From Ancylostoma caninum (lineage: Eukaryota; Nematoda; Chromadorea; Rhabditida; Ancylostomatidae): a stretch of 64,000 nt of DNA. The stretch is from NCBI GenBank assembly GCA_037903475.1, contig JBAJFG010000319.1:1-64000 (forward strand), read 5' to 3'. The position numbers and the translations under genes were made by a program. Below the pieces are notes generated by a model, which did no database searches, was not told where the DNA came from, and saw nothing but the letters and a program-made list of their open reading frames with translations. Position 1 is the first letter of the stretch. Each line of letters starts with the position of its first letter. Shown one piece after another: positions 52,578 through 64,000 of the stretch.

Positions 52578-53321
52578 AACGCTGCGAACGCTTTCCTGAA
52601 CAGTGCTTTGAGTATGGCAACTCAGGTACTGTAAATGCAATCCAGTGGCTGGACCATCTTGCTATTGTTTCTCAGAACGAGTGAGCCATTTTCAATTCCG
52701 AATCTTCGAAAATAACTCCAAATTGTATTTAGTGTCCGTTGTTTCACCACAAGTACAATATACTCTTCCACCATTAGGAGGAAGAAGGGGAGGTGCGCAA
52801 ATGCCGTATTCTGAAGGTCTGTACAACCTTTTCTCCTCATCATTTTTTTCTTAAGAATTCGCACTGGTGTAAGCAGAAATCTTCTGCGTACGTTGAAAAA
52901 GAGAGGAAATAATAGTAATAATAATAACAACAATAATAATAGTAACAGTAGTAATAATAACAATAATGATAATTTCCTCTATGTAATTAATAATTATGGT
53001 CAGGAATTAGCTACAGCTTTTCAGTGGCTGATATTGCCTCCACGCCATCCCCTCCTGATACCCCACAAGGAATTTTCCACTACAGTGATAACGATAACAC
53101 ATTCCAGTCCAAGTTCAAGATTCCTAACTTGGAGAGGGTAAGAGCTCCCGGATTTACATAACAACTGTCAGTCTTAACAGTAAAGAACCTTTTTTCAGCT
53201 CGATCCTATTCGAATGGCAAGTGAGCTAATGAGCGCCGCTGCTGCAGCCGAAAACAGACGGAAAACCATTTCAGGCATCAACCTGCCGCTTCCGTTTGCA
53301 GGAAAACCCCTTAGTCTTGAG
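52578..53321 (+). CDS. Three consecutive internal exons of an unrecognised gene
   Basis: Exons 52578-52625, 53025-53137 and 53199-53321 each have an acceptor (TTACAG, TTTTCAG, TTTTTCAG) and donor (GTACTG, GTAAGA, GTATTT). The phases agree (2/1, 2/0, 0/0). Joined reading: RCERFPEQCFEYGNSVADIA, then a Ser/Pro/Asp-rich stretch (STPSPPDTPQGIF), FKIPNLER, and LDPIRMASELMSAAAAAENR ending in KPLSLE. No family is recognised; it looks like a low-complexity, partly helical region. The 5' end is missing. A poly-AAT microsatellite lies in the first intron. Confidence 0.6.
52907..52975 (+). repeat. AAT/AAC-type microsatellite
   Basis: About 70 bp of imperfect aat, aac and agt triplets within an intron. 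The resulting Asn/Ser-rich open frame is not taken as coding. Confidence 0.9.
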
Positions 53322-54837
53322 GTATTTTCCATTTGATTTTGTGGCATCTTTCAGAGCTCATTAAGTTTGGGATAAAGGGGAAGCAACTGGATTTTATGAC
53401 TGAACTGAGCACATCCAAAGACCTTCATGGAGAACACCTCTGTGCCACATGGTGCCAATGATTTTATTGGATAGATCTTCGAACTTCTTACTTGAATTTC
53501 TTAAATTGCTGGAATTACTACTGCGAATGTGTCGAGTTAGTTGAAAAGATGCGGTTCTGTAGAGGATCGCGCTATTGTTTTCTATTCAAATGCAAGCTTT
53601 GGTACTTTCATTAGCCGAGTTTCTACGATAATGTTTTGAGTTTGTATAGGTCTGTAGGAACGTTAGACGTTCAAGATTTCAACAAAGCAATGAGAATTTC
53701 TGTCGATTCTACCATATTCGTTGCTTTACCTGTTATTCTGCTCTGACCCACACTGAAAGATTATTTCACTTTCCCATATTTCCTTCACAGCAGTACTGCA
53801 TTTTCCCGCTTTTTTCAATTGATCTCTTGAGCTTGCCCTCCACCTTCTTCGGTCTCTGTAGGTCTTTTTGGGAGGACTGTACCCGATAAAATGGCGGTCA
53901 AAAAGATATGATCAGCGTCGTTTTGAGAGAATCTTTTGCTATAACTCACCTCTGAATTGAGCTTTCTATGTATGTACGTACAGTGACGGCGACATATTTA
54001 GCACGCTATATAAAATCCGAAATTAAAGTTAGGAATGAGCTATCAGGACAATACTCGAGGATATGGTGAGGTATAGTGTTTTCTTTCTTACTTCTATTCT
54101 ACTCTTCAAGAAAATGTATCCCAATGGATTCATGCTCATTCTTCGCGTTTGGAGCTAAAAATGCAACATGATTGTGAACATTTTCGTTTCTCTCTCGGGT
54201 CAATCTGTCGAATTGAAGAAAAATATGATTTTATTTTCAAAATTGGTGCGCATTTTGCTGTAGTAGATTTGATGCGCAGTGCTCCACCTCAGGGAAGAAC
54301 AAGGGTCGTCAACATAGCTAATAAATGCAAAAAAAAAAGGACTCAGGATGATTACAAGCAGAAAGCATGTAATTCGGCAGTGGTTTTTTCTCCGACTTGT
54401 GCTACTAGCGGCATTTAGGTAATCACAGGTATATTCCGACACTTGCATTATTTTTTAGATTCAATAAGATGAAATCTTTGACAAATTTGACGGTTTGTTC
54501 CTGTCTCTGGTTCCTGCTGGTACGGAGAGTGCGCAAATAGCTTTCATAGCGAAATGTAGAGGAGAAGAGTGCTCAATTTGAATCACTACTTCACTTCCCT
54601 CCACCAGGCAGATACAAAACTCTTACACCTAGTTTGAGAAAACCGACAAAATTGGAATTTAATTTTTAATCCAGTTCCAATCGACTCTTTGCTCGTGGTG
54701 AGCAACAGGAAGGGAGCCCCTATAGAGCCCCAACATATGCTCGAACTTGGTTTTGATTGCCTAGGACTGGGGCCGAGATACGCAGAAAATTCCGTGGTCC
54801 AAAATCATGGGTGTGCTGTATACTTGCACATTTTTGA
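53322..54837. other. Probable intron, no exon recognised
   Basis: Begins with the donor GTATTTTCC of the exon ending at 53321. No exon with a fitting phase was found. Confidence 0.4.
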
Positions 54838-55025
54838 GAAAATTTCGAATATTCGAATAATCGAATATATTCGAAAATTGACTTTTTCGAATATTCGAAT
54901 TTCGAATATATTCGAAAAACGGAAATTTCGAATATTCGAATTTTCGAATATATTCGAAAATCGGGTTTTTCGAATACTCGAATTTCGAATAATTGTTCGA
55001 ATAAATTATTCGAATAAATCATTCG
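54838..55025. repeat. TTCGAATATTCGAA tandem palindromic tract
   Basis: About 190 bp of ttcgaatattcgaa, attcgaatttcgaata and similar self-complementary units, giving high hairpin potential. The open frames through it on both strands (Phe/Glu/Ile-rich) are artefacts of the repeat. Confidence 0.9.
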
Positions 55026-55076
55026 AATGGAGGCCCTAGATTGAAATCTTAGACAGTCTCGAGACTCTAGCAATCC

Positions 55077-55505
55077 TTAAAGGCAGCACTCACGGAAATC
55101 TTCACTTCTGAAATGAGTCGCTTATCATGTAGCCGGCCGCTGGACCATCGCAACAGTAAGTTGAACACCGTGAATGGCCGCCTACCTGCGAAGATATTGC
55201 CGTGGACACATCTGCCACTCTGGACATTAGGGTTCCGTCGCGCCAACTAACGCCGTTGACAGGGTGTGCGCATGTGGTTCAACTGGGGCGTGTTAATGAA
55301 ATTCGTATCATTTGCGGGGTTCCGTGGCGGGACCCATCACGGAACACTCGTCCGCGCTGTGGACACATATGAAATACCGCCATAATTTTCTGTGTTTTCG
55401 CGTGTTTCACGCTACTTCATCGTTATCAATGAGTTCATCGTCCCTAAAAACCCCGATATACCACGAAATCTTAAACCCAAAAATTTCCGTGAGTGCTGCC
55501 TTTAA
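55077..55505. mobile_element. MITE (TTAAAGGCAGCACTC family), copy 2
   Basis: 429 bp, same length as copy 1 at 44663-45091 and similar throughout. Left end ttaaaggcagcactcacgga, right end the inverse. It lies in the presumed long intron of the unrecognised gene. Confidence 0.88.
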
Positions 55506-58500
55506 CACTTTTTGCTGCCACCTTCAAATTTATTGTCGCAAAAAACCGACGAGAGACCATCATGTAATCCAAACAAATCAACTCAAGAACCAAAATTTTA
55601 AGTGACTTCAACTAATCCAAGCAAATGAATCCGGAAAACGAATCAAAAATTAAATTTTGAAAAAAATTTGAGTATCAAGAAAAGCAAAAGCGAAGTATTG
55701 GGTGTTGCTACAAGTCTTTGCGCATTTTTTCAGTTGCAGTTTTCACCGCTCAGAGTGAGCGTCGATGGCGGTGCGTTTTTTGCACACTCGGAAAGCACGA
55801 GGCCCAGTTTCCTTGCTAGTTAACATCAGATGTGATTGAAAAACTACCATTAATACTCTGATTTGCCACTATAGCGGGAACTCCAGCGCGGGCGACGCGG
55901 CTGCGCGACATACCCGCGAAAAACGCACTGCCATCGACGCTCACTGTTTTTTTTTTTCACCTTTTGGCTATGAGACATAACGATTCGAAAGCGCTAGTCT
56001 TGCTCTACAAGAATGTTACAACCGATTCTTGCTAAACAATTTGCTTGAGGCTCGGCACTACGAGGTTGAGCGTTGAGTGCATGAAAAACGGCTTTATCGA
56101 CACATTCTTCTCCTAGCATTCAGTAAGAAAATTCAAAAGACCACCAAAACTTCTCAAACTACTTATGCGAGTTGTGTTTGAAACAGTCACTCATCGGCTG
56201 CCTCATAACAGAAGACATATTTTTCTCCACATTTGTCTCGGAGATGCCATCACGATCAGCCAGATTTCTTCCATGAAGGCATGAGGATAACTTGAGAGGA
56301 AATGCATGGTCTAGAGGGGCATCGCACTTCTCAGAGGCACTATTCAAATGGAGTAATTCAGCCGTCCAATCAGAAAATCCAATCGGATCGGCTCAAAAAT
56401 CCTACCCGTTGGTAACCTCTGGTTCCACTCGGCCAACATCATTAAAGCTGCATTCCGAGAACTTACCTCATAGTGTTCTTTCACGTTCAAGTTCCAGCGA
56501 ACCTACGCGTTGGCGCAGCATCGCATGTTCCTGTTCCTATTAAATTTAGAGAGAAAATGATGTCTTTTTTCAACTTGGCATTTTCCTCCCTAAGCGTGAG
56601 AACTTGGTAAGTTAACATTTTTGGAAGACCTCATGATGACAGAATTGCAGGTTAAGAAAAGCGCTCTCGTATGATTGTAAGCCTTTTGTGAAGGAATGGT
56701 AATGGAATCTATTCGAATAACCGAATAATTATTCAATTCGGTTGCAAGTATAGTGTGCTGAATATGTGGCCGCCACTTTAGATGAAATTCGGAGTTGTAG
56801 TGAAGCTCTATTACTGCTTTCTAACACCAGTAGCTTATCTGAACAGGAACACAATTCTAGTTGCTTTATTTAACCCAAATATCAATTTCCTCGGCTTCTA
56901 TGGATTTTGTCTAGTATCTCAAATATCAACTACCACCTTCTGAGAAATATTAGGAGTATGTGCAGGTTAGGCATGTAATTGGCCGTTTTTCCACCAGATG
57001 TCATTGCTGCACTTTGCTTTGCTATGCAAATGCGAGGAGTGAAATTTCTGATCGAATTTAACAAAAAATCTTTTTTATTGCATCTAGAGAATACTGCCAG
57101 CGTTACAATTCCTATTTCAATGTTAGAATAGTTGTTAGTAGCGGGTGTCATAGAAATATCCTCCGTCGGAACTGTTGCCTTTTGACCGAGACTATTGAAA
57201 ATTTTTTTCACTTTTTTTGGGCTCTTTGGCATTCCACTTTTTATATAAAGAGAGCAACTACAGAATGAAATTGATAGAGCGGAATGCCTGAGATAAGATT
57301 CATAATAACTTCTTTGCGAGTCGAAACGAAGCGATTCAAACGAGAAACCAACATGTTGATGAAAGCGGAGAATTTGGACTCGAAACGTGATAGTTTCGTT
57401 TAAAAGCAGTATACGTCCATGTTATGCAGCGAAAAGAAAAGATATTTTGATTCCCATCATATCCTCATATGTCGTCTGATTGGATTAATCCGTATTTGAG
57501 TTATAGTAAAAAATTTCGCCTTCAACAGTGCCATTGATCATATCTTATTGACTGCTACTATGTCTATGTATGTACACATCTGCAAATTCTAGCCTACCAT
57601 GAGACATTTTCTTGTTCAGAAAGCTCGACGTGATTGCTATTCTGTCTTGTTTTGAGCATCCGGAGTATTTTTAGACGGAATACTTCATTAGAATTTACGG
57701 CCCTCTCGCCGTCTTCAGAGGTCTGCGCAGAGGTTGAGATATGTATTGCGATTTTCCATGGAGAAATGATATTACGCCTAGCCCACCAAGCACTTAAGCG
57801 CTCTTGGGGAAACGCTCACTCACTCTGTGCTACACTCTGTGCTTGGAAAGACATCGAGATTCTAGCACAGGATGGAGGGGTATTTGACGGACTGGAAGTA
57901 ACGCGTTTCGAATTCAACCCCTCCGCAGACATATCTATGAAGGCAAGAACCGAAACGTAATCTCTGGTGAAGTGTTTTATCTGAAACGAATCTCGAAAGC
58001 ATAAAATAAGCATAAATTAGCAAAAACTATCATTAAACATATCCAAAAAGGTTCAAGAATATTCCTGGACACTGCTTCGCTTTTTTGTGGATTTCGTTCA
58101 ATTGACAGGTGCTTTTCCCAGTCTTCCAACATTTATTATGAGCGTTTCACCGTACTGATAATCCCTTCAGCCTTGAAGAAGATTTTTACGTCTCTTGCGC
58201 TCATGCATAATAATTGCTGCTGTCCCTCTCTTCAATCCGAAAAGCGGATCTTCACTTTTAACAATAAAACCGTAATGAAAAGGAGAGGGAGATGTCTGTC
58301 TACAGAAGGCATCATCAAGCAGATATAGGTCCGAAAAATATGGTCGAGTGAGGTTTACAAAATTCCTAAGAGTGCACTATCTACGGTATCTACGGCCGCC
58401 TTTGCTCTTTTAAAGCACCTGTCATTCAAAGCTAAAACCAGACGAGGGCTGACACTAATTTCTTGATGTCTCCTTATCCTTTTCGAGTTCTCCTAATATT

Positions 58501-58512
58501 GCCGCATTTCAG
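55506..58512. other. Probable intron sequence
   Basis: A Ser-rich open frame at 56,320-56,543 and a possible micro-exon at 57,871-57,897 (after GCACAG, before GTAACG, phase 0 on both sides, encoding DGGVFDGLE) are candidates only. Nothing else is supported. Confidence 0.35.
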
Positions 58513-59134
58513 CTGACAGGGGAATCGCGAGGTGGACTTTCTCTCAGGAATCGAGAGGACAAAAGTACAGAGGCAGGCACGCGTCTGACTCCAGAAGCTG
58601 GAGCGGCCTTCGCCAGAGCAAAACAAATATGTCTGCATTCCTCCACTGCTTCGTGTGATGAGGTTTGCAGTCGCCAAAAAACCTTGTGCTCTTAAATGTT
58701 TGAACGCATAGCAATTTCAGGCACTGGACACCTTTCACCGTCTCAAATTCGGATCGTCCCTAATGGGTTCGCCCTCCTCCAGCCATTTGCTTGACGACGA
58801 TCCAACGACTTCTTTTGCTAAAATGCTTGTGCCTGGAATTGAAGAAAAGCTAGTGGAGCTGGAAAAGGTAACAGTTTCGCAGAGGATAGTGCCATTCATG
58901 GCCAATTTTCTCACGGATGTATTTCAGGACATCGACTCCTACATCTCAACAGGGGACAATTCGAAATCAGAAGAAGCACAAAATGATGACATCAGACGAA
59001 GCGACTCTAGGAACTATCAAGAAGAAGATCCTCCACCTCGGCATCGCCATCCTTTCTCAAATGTTCGGTCTCCTTTCACTGATCATACATCAAGGACGAG
59101 AAAAATTCAGGATTTTCTTAGGAGGATCACTTAG
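58513..59134 (+). CDS. Three terminal exons of an unrecognised gene
   Basis: Exons 58513-58662 (50 codons), 58721-58867 (49 codons) and 58928-59134 (68 codons plus TAG) all start after TTTCAG and join in phase 0. They read LTGESRGGLSLRNRED.., ALDTFHRLKFGSSLMGSPSS.., MLVPGIEEKLVELEK, then DIDSYISTGDNSKSEEAQND.. and an Arg-rich end (SRTRKIQDFLRRIT). The GIEEKLVELEKD part could form a short helix. The last intron (60 bp) has no stop and is divisible by three, so its retention would add 20 residues. Probably continuous with the exons at 52.6-53.3 kb (same strand, phase 0), but the join spans 5 kb. Function unknown. Confidence 0.62.
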
Positions 59135-59186
59135 TTAGGCGAAAGTTTGTAGGTAATGTTGAGTAATAATATGTAGTAGAAGCAGT

Positions 59187-59192
59187 AATAAA
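59187..59192 (+). promoter_or_regulatory. Poly(A) signal
   Basis: AATAAA 53 bases after the TAG at 59134, a typical distance for a nematode 3' UTR. Supports the gene end proposed at 58513-59134. Confidence 0.55.
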
Positions 59193-61298
59193 TGAATAAG
59201 CAGCTGTCTAATGCCACCATCTAAAAGATGAGAAGAAAAAAGCCATGAAATTTGGCTGTATAAAACATCAAAATAGTTATTTTTACTTTACCTTGCCTTA
59301 TACATCCTTCGAAGGCTGATAATCACCGTGACTTTACGACAGCGATGCATTTTTGAACTCTTTTCATCGTTACGTCATGGGTAAACTGAAATGTTTTCGA
59401 GCACAGAAGTACATCTCAAGGGGGAGACGTACAGTACCGGCCAAAATGCATAGCCTTTTGCAGTCTCCTCCACTTCCCTCATATCTTCATTTGAAGTGAA
59501 ACCTCGAAGCTCACATTTTTATGGGTGTTGTAGGCACTCACATGTAAAAGAAACGGAACGATCTCTTAAAATTTTCCTTTTATGCAAAATAATTATCCGC
59601 GAACATCAAAATCTGGATTTTTGTGGCATCCACAAAAGATCACAGAAAGGATTTTGTGGCAGTATTCCAGCAACAATTGGACTCTTTGTAATAGATTCGA
59701 CTCATATTTGGATAAAAAACATGTGCCACTCACTGATCAGAGCCTGCGAAGCAATCTTGAGTTCATTCCAGCAGTAAACCAATGTAGGAATTTCTGGCAA
59801 GTTGGCTCACTTTTCCTTGGTTACAAGCGAAGTCGGTCACGATGCTCCCCGAAGTTCATATAACAAAAAGGTGCTTCCAAAGCTCTCCATGCAGAGTTTT
59901 AGAAAAAAGTTATGCAGGAGAACTCAAAGGGCTATACAATTTTGGCAGGTACTGTATGTTTTCTTTACACCTTTTGGTGAATTATTTGTCTGCTGTAAAC
60001 TCAAGATTTTTGTTGCTTTTTCATGGAGAATAGAGAGACGTTTTGGTTATTTTTTTTGCCAGATTTCGCAAGATGCCTTTGCTGCCGAGCAGTTGACCTT
60101 GGAACACATCTTCGAGAAATACGTGTCGTTATCACACTTTCACGTATAAAACTCGAAGTTTCTTCGAGAATCAAATCAAATATGCTGAAAGTACACGATC
60201 AAAGTTCTGAATAAACAGGTTTGGGTATGGGCCAACTGTGACTCTCAAAAGTGAGGGCTTGATTTTCGTATCCAAGCAAGTTCTGGAATAGTCGCGTTCT
60301 CTCTTCTTGTAAATGGCGATCTTGTGTATCTGCGATTTTCCGTGGTCGTGCCGCAACAATCATCAAAAAGAGGCATTGCTTACAACATCTGTGAAAAACT
60401 GCTTTCCTCCTGTAATACTCGGATATTGGCGTCAAAATGAGTTTTCCAAATGGCACGGAAAATTTGCACTAAGTGTATTTTTTTGCTATGCCTCAACTGG
60501 TGAAGAGATGCAGGATTTTAGAGGTAAGCTTCAAAAAAAATCAACCCAAGTTACAATTAAACCGTGTGGTGGTGCATAATTTCCTGAAAAAGCGGTTTCT
60601 CTTCTGCTTAAGCCAGTAAGTCAGATGAAAAAGAACACGCTTGTGTTGACAATCCCGATGAACGGAAAACCAGTCCTTCTGGACATATCGATAATCTTTC
60701 ATACCCTAGCTTCAGATTCGCATATGCAAGTTAACCTTCCTTCCTGCCTTCAAGTACGTGAAAACCAGGCATGTCACGACGTTCGGTTGATCATAGGCCT
60801 CAGAGATAGTGACTAATGCTCACAGACATTCACACAGACATTTGGTTTGTGGACTTCACCGGCCTGTGGTGGAGTATGTACGCAGCCACGCAGCGGCACC
60901 AGTGCCGTATGCACCGCGGGTTGAACCATGCGTTACAGCACGGGAATATTCGGCAAGTATTCTCAAATTAACAAAAGATAAACTGATGCTCTACATACTG
61001 AACTGGTGTTTCCACCAACAAAACTGGAATCTGTCATGTCATGCCACGTAATTCTTTGGTGGTCCAAGAGAAGATATGTAAGTGAATTAATAAGTAAATA
61101 AAAAAAGATTGAGATGAGATTCTGCACCTTCATGTTAGAAAAATAGCTTAATACAACTCTGGAACCCTCGATTCAAACCCATTCTGCCCATTCTGCATTA
61201 AATGTAATGACCATCCGTCATCCTTCACGCAGATAACGAAGGCCTTCCAAAAAACCTTCCCGTAATATCTACCGTCGAGCAAAAGCGGTACTTTTATA
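59193..61298. other. Intergenic, no gene recognised
   Basis: Several short plus-strand frames (93-115 codons near 59.5-60.2 kb) without domains or convincing splice sites. It ends at the mariner target TA. Confidence 0.4.
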
Positions 61299-62577
61299 TT
61301 AGGTATGTGAAAAAGTTTCCGCCCTCTAGCGACGAGTGGTTATATCGTTAGCTATCCTTGCAAATACTCTGTAAATCCTACTTCATTTTGTTGCTTTGAC
61401 ATCTGTCAGTAATATTTAGTACATATTTGTTTCGATTTCTGTCAACATCATTGTGTTTTATGGCGATAATCATGCCGATATTTGAGCCAAGTAAGCGTCA
61501 TTTGCGCGAAGCACTTCTTTTCTGCTTCAATTTGAAGAAAACTGTCTTGAATCTTGCCGAATGCTCATGGAAGCTTATGGGGACCATGCTCCATCAGAAA
61601 CAACATGCAAAGAATGGTTCCGACGCTTTAGTAGTGGTGATTTCGATGTTGGAAACAAGCAACGCAGTGGAAGGCCAAAAGTTTTTGAAGACGAAGAACT
61701 TTAATCATTAATTGATGAAGATCCACTCCAAACACAAAAAGAGATTGCCAACTCACTCAATGTTGATAGATCCAACATTTCCATGCGTCTAAAAGCCATG
61801 GGAAAGGTTTATAAGGAAGGCAGATGGGTACCATACGACTTGACAGGACGCGACATGGAAAGAAGAAAAACCATCTGTGAAATGTTGCTTGACAAACAAA
61901 AAAGGAAGGGATTTCTGCATCGTGTCGTCACTAGAGACGAAAAGTGGATTTATTTCGATAATCCGAAGCGCCGGAAAGCCATTTTCGACCGTGGCCAACC
62001 ATCACAATCGACGCCAAAGCGCAATATCCATGGGAAGAAGGCAATGCTGTGTATCTGGTGGGATCAAAAGGGAGTCATCTATCATGTGCTGCTTAAACCA
62101 GGCCAGACGATCACGGGCGATCTCTATAAAGAGCAAATGATTCGTTTGAGCAGAGCATTGCACCAGAAACGGCCGGAACACGAGACAAGGCAGCACAACG
62201 TCATTTTGCTTCATGACAATGCTCGTCCACATGTTACAAAAGCAGTGAAGGAGACGCTTGAAGCACTTCGCTGGGATGTGCCACCACATGCGGCTTATTC
62301 ACCAGACGTCAAACTACTATTTGTTTCGGTCGATGGCCCACGGGCTTTCCGAGCAGCACTTCTAGTCTTTCGGAGACGTCGAAAAATGGGTGAGGGAATG
62401 GATCGAGTCGAAGGACGAGGCCTTCTACCGCCGCGGCATCCGTCTCCTCCAAGAAAGATAGGCAAAGGTTATAGCTAACGACGGCCAGTACTTTGATTGA
62501 TCTATCTGTTTCTTTTCTATTTTGAAAAAACACTCAATTTCGCTTAAAAAAGGGCGGAAACTTTTTCACATACCTAA
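61299..62577 (+). mobile_element. Mariner (bandit-like) copy 3, full length, broken transposase
   Basis: 1,279 bp flanked by TA on both sides. The inverted terminal repeats start ttaggtatgtgaaaaagt at each end and extend about 27 bp to gccct. Unlike copies 1 and 2 it has the 5' leader and the segment between HTH and catalytic domain. The transposase is dead: a frameshift near 61,545, a TAA near 61,702, and a loss near 62,308 that removes the SDCAPSDY stretch with the third catalytic Asp. TRDEKW replaces TGDEKW near the first Asp. Size, ends and D34D family agree with the hookworm bandit element. It could still be moved by an active transposase supplied from elsewhere. Confidence 0.92.
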
Positions 62578-64000
62578 TAGTACCATCGATCAATAAGATC
62601 CAGCAACTTCGGTTAAGTTACCCATCCCCCGGTCACCCAAATTTGAGCCAAAGTGATCGACTAAGAAAGAAGGATCTAAACGAGCTTTTGTTTGGTGATC
62701 GTTTATATTCTGGTAGACAGTAGTCATACCTTGATTAACAATGCAGGTTTTTCAACATCTGGGAGCTCCACGTCATACACAGAATATATTTATACACTAT
62801 CAGATTGACGGTTAGAGGAAATTTTAAAATTTTTGTTGAAACAGAGATAATGCAGTAAACTATTGCAGTATGTATTTGAACTATTGGTATAGAACCAGAT
62901 TTCTCGTGTCAGAACTTCCAGTACGCTGATAAACCCCACCAAACTGATTCAAGGAATGGTTTTAACTGGCTTTTCCGTGTCAGTGCTTCCTAGCAATAAA
63001 ATCAACATTCGCTCGAAGTCGCCGGCAGATCCCCCTCTCCCACCGTCCAATTTTCTACGATCGACTCGTGTTTCGCAATACTGAATGCTAAACGCAATAC
63101 AGTGGAATGGCACGTTCTGTGTTCATCATAAACATGTTTACATGTACACTTTTCACATCTTTCGCCATAAGCAGCGAAATTTCTGACGCATTTGCATAAC
63201 GGCATTTGACAAAACGAACATCTTCGGAATGGGAAACGATGATTTAAATTGTGTCATATGATTTGCGAACTCTTAATTTGCCAGCTTTGTTCACGTTCAT
63301 TCACACTGCCCACTGGTCTGTAGAGCGGAGCTGGTGAGAAGATGAGTAAAATAAGAAAGAAACTAAGTAGGTAAAGTGAGGAACTGATTACGTATGCAGT
63401 ATCCCTGTACATGATGTCTCAAAAGTCCTTGTGCAGGCATAATTGCCTAATGGAAATGTGAAGAGGAGGAAATTGAAAATTCGACAACTGCCATTTATTG
63501 TTGGAATGAATTAGAAGATAAATCTTATTACGGCTCATTTTCAGACAAATTGTCGGAATGACCGTAGCAGAAAGAGACCTAGATCATGTGGTTAAGGAGC
63601 GAGAGACGAAGAGGTAAAAGAATTCCGAAGGAGTGCAGCAGAACGTTTTCTGTTGCAGTGCTTCCAATTTCTGCTGGACTGGTTCTTAACGACCGCAGCA
63701 GGATGCATTTGTGTAGATAATGGTTCGGGAGGGCAGTAGAAAAACGCAAGGACGCCAGCAGCTGTTCGGAAGAACTGCACTAGCTAACTCGGAGAACCGC
63801 ATGAGCGATTCGAAAGTCACCGGTCGGATCTTGCGGTTCACTGCTGCCGTGCTTCCGAAGGTTTGTCTGAGTACAGACTCATGCTTTACCAACTTTGAGA
63901 AGAGCAGTGAAGCTATCGGCTCCAGAACACATCGACGACGAAGTTTTTGTTCAGCAACTTCATTTTTTAAGGTAAAGATACCAAATTTCCCTATCCGGTG
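62578..64000. other. Intergenic with a repeat shared with the window start
   Basis: No gene recognised. 63,590-63,900 contains cagcagctgttcggaag and ttgcggttcactgctgcc, related to the repeat at about 150-400, in the same orientation. Confidence 0.4.

Noticed and set aside
52893..53141. Asn/Ser-rich ORF around the AAT microsatellite
   Set aside because: It is an intron microsatellite reading into an exon in the wrong frame.
54720..55073. 116-117-codon ORFs on both strands
   Set aside because: They are translations of the TTCGAATATTCGAA repeat tract.

Overview
The window is eukaryotic. Genes are split by short GT..AG introns, several only 55-75 bp long, in AT-rich and heavily repeated DNA. 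A bandit-like mariner, RTE, CR1, Ty3/gypsy and BEL/Pao remnants, Penelope-like elements and a nematode-type cathepsin L point to a strongylid nematode, most likely a hookworm (Ancylostoma/Necator group). The species call is inference. Nothing bacterial or viral is seen.

Host genes. (1) Minus strand 698-1299: a three-exon small heat shock protein of 153 aa, with a TATA box and a five-unit heat shock element upstream. (2) Plus strand 3068-4057: a candidate three-exon gene for a 131-aa secreted Cys-containing protein. (3) Minus strand 23282-28819: a complete ten-exon cathepsin L cysteine protease (cpl-1 type, 354 aa). Every exon junction keeps frame and the Cys/His/Asn triad is intact. (4) Plus strand 52578-59134: two groups of exons, probably the 3' part of one unrecognised gene, ending in a stop and an AATAAA.

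Mobile DNA, left to right: an RTE fragment (4.3-5.0 kb); a decayed minus-strand Penelope-like element with N-terminal GIY-YIG (5.9-8.0 kb, resuming at 11.1 kb), split by a 3.1-kb RTE-type LINE with a 15-bp target duplication; and a 1,206-bp near-perfect inverted repeat (14.45-17.58 kb) carrying two copies of one damaged mariner. This is followed by an inverted 5' fragment of a second N-terminal-GIY-YIG element and then that element's full uninterrupted ORF (18.1-21.0 kb). The order GIY-YIG, CxC, RT matches the described Naiad group of Penelope-like retroelements.

Further right: inverted tRNA-derived SINEs and a foldback inside a cpl-1 intron; MITEs with TTAAAGGCAG termini (36.2, 43.4, 44.7 and 55.1 kb); a nested heap of gypsy, RTE, CR1 and BEL remnants (37-46 kb); a minus-strand Penelope-like element with C-terminal GIY-YIG (46.6-48.3 kb) flanked by about 80-bp direct repeats; and a mariner copy with both terminal repeats but a broken ORF (61.3-62.6 kb). 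The remaining long stretches hold no gene I can support.

Most retroelement genes here are decayed. The Naiad-type ORF at 18.1-21.0 kb is the clear exception. It, the mariner inverted duplication and the clean RTE nest are the most informative structures in the window.
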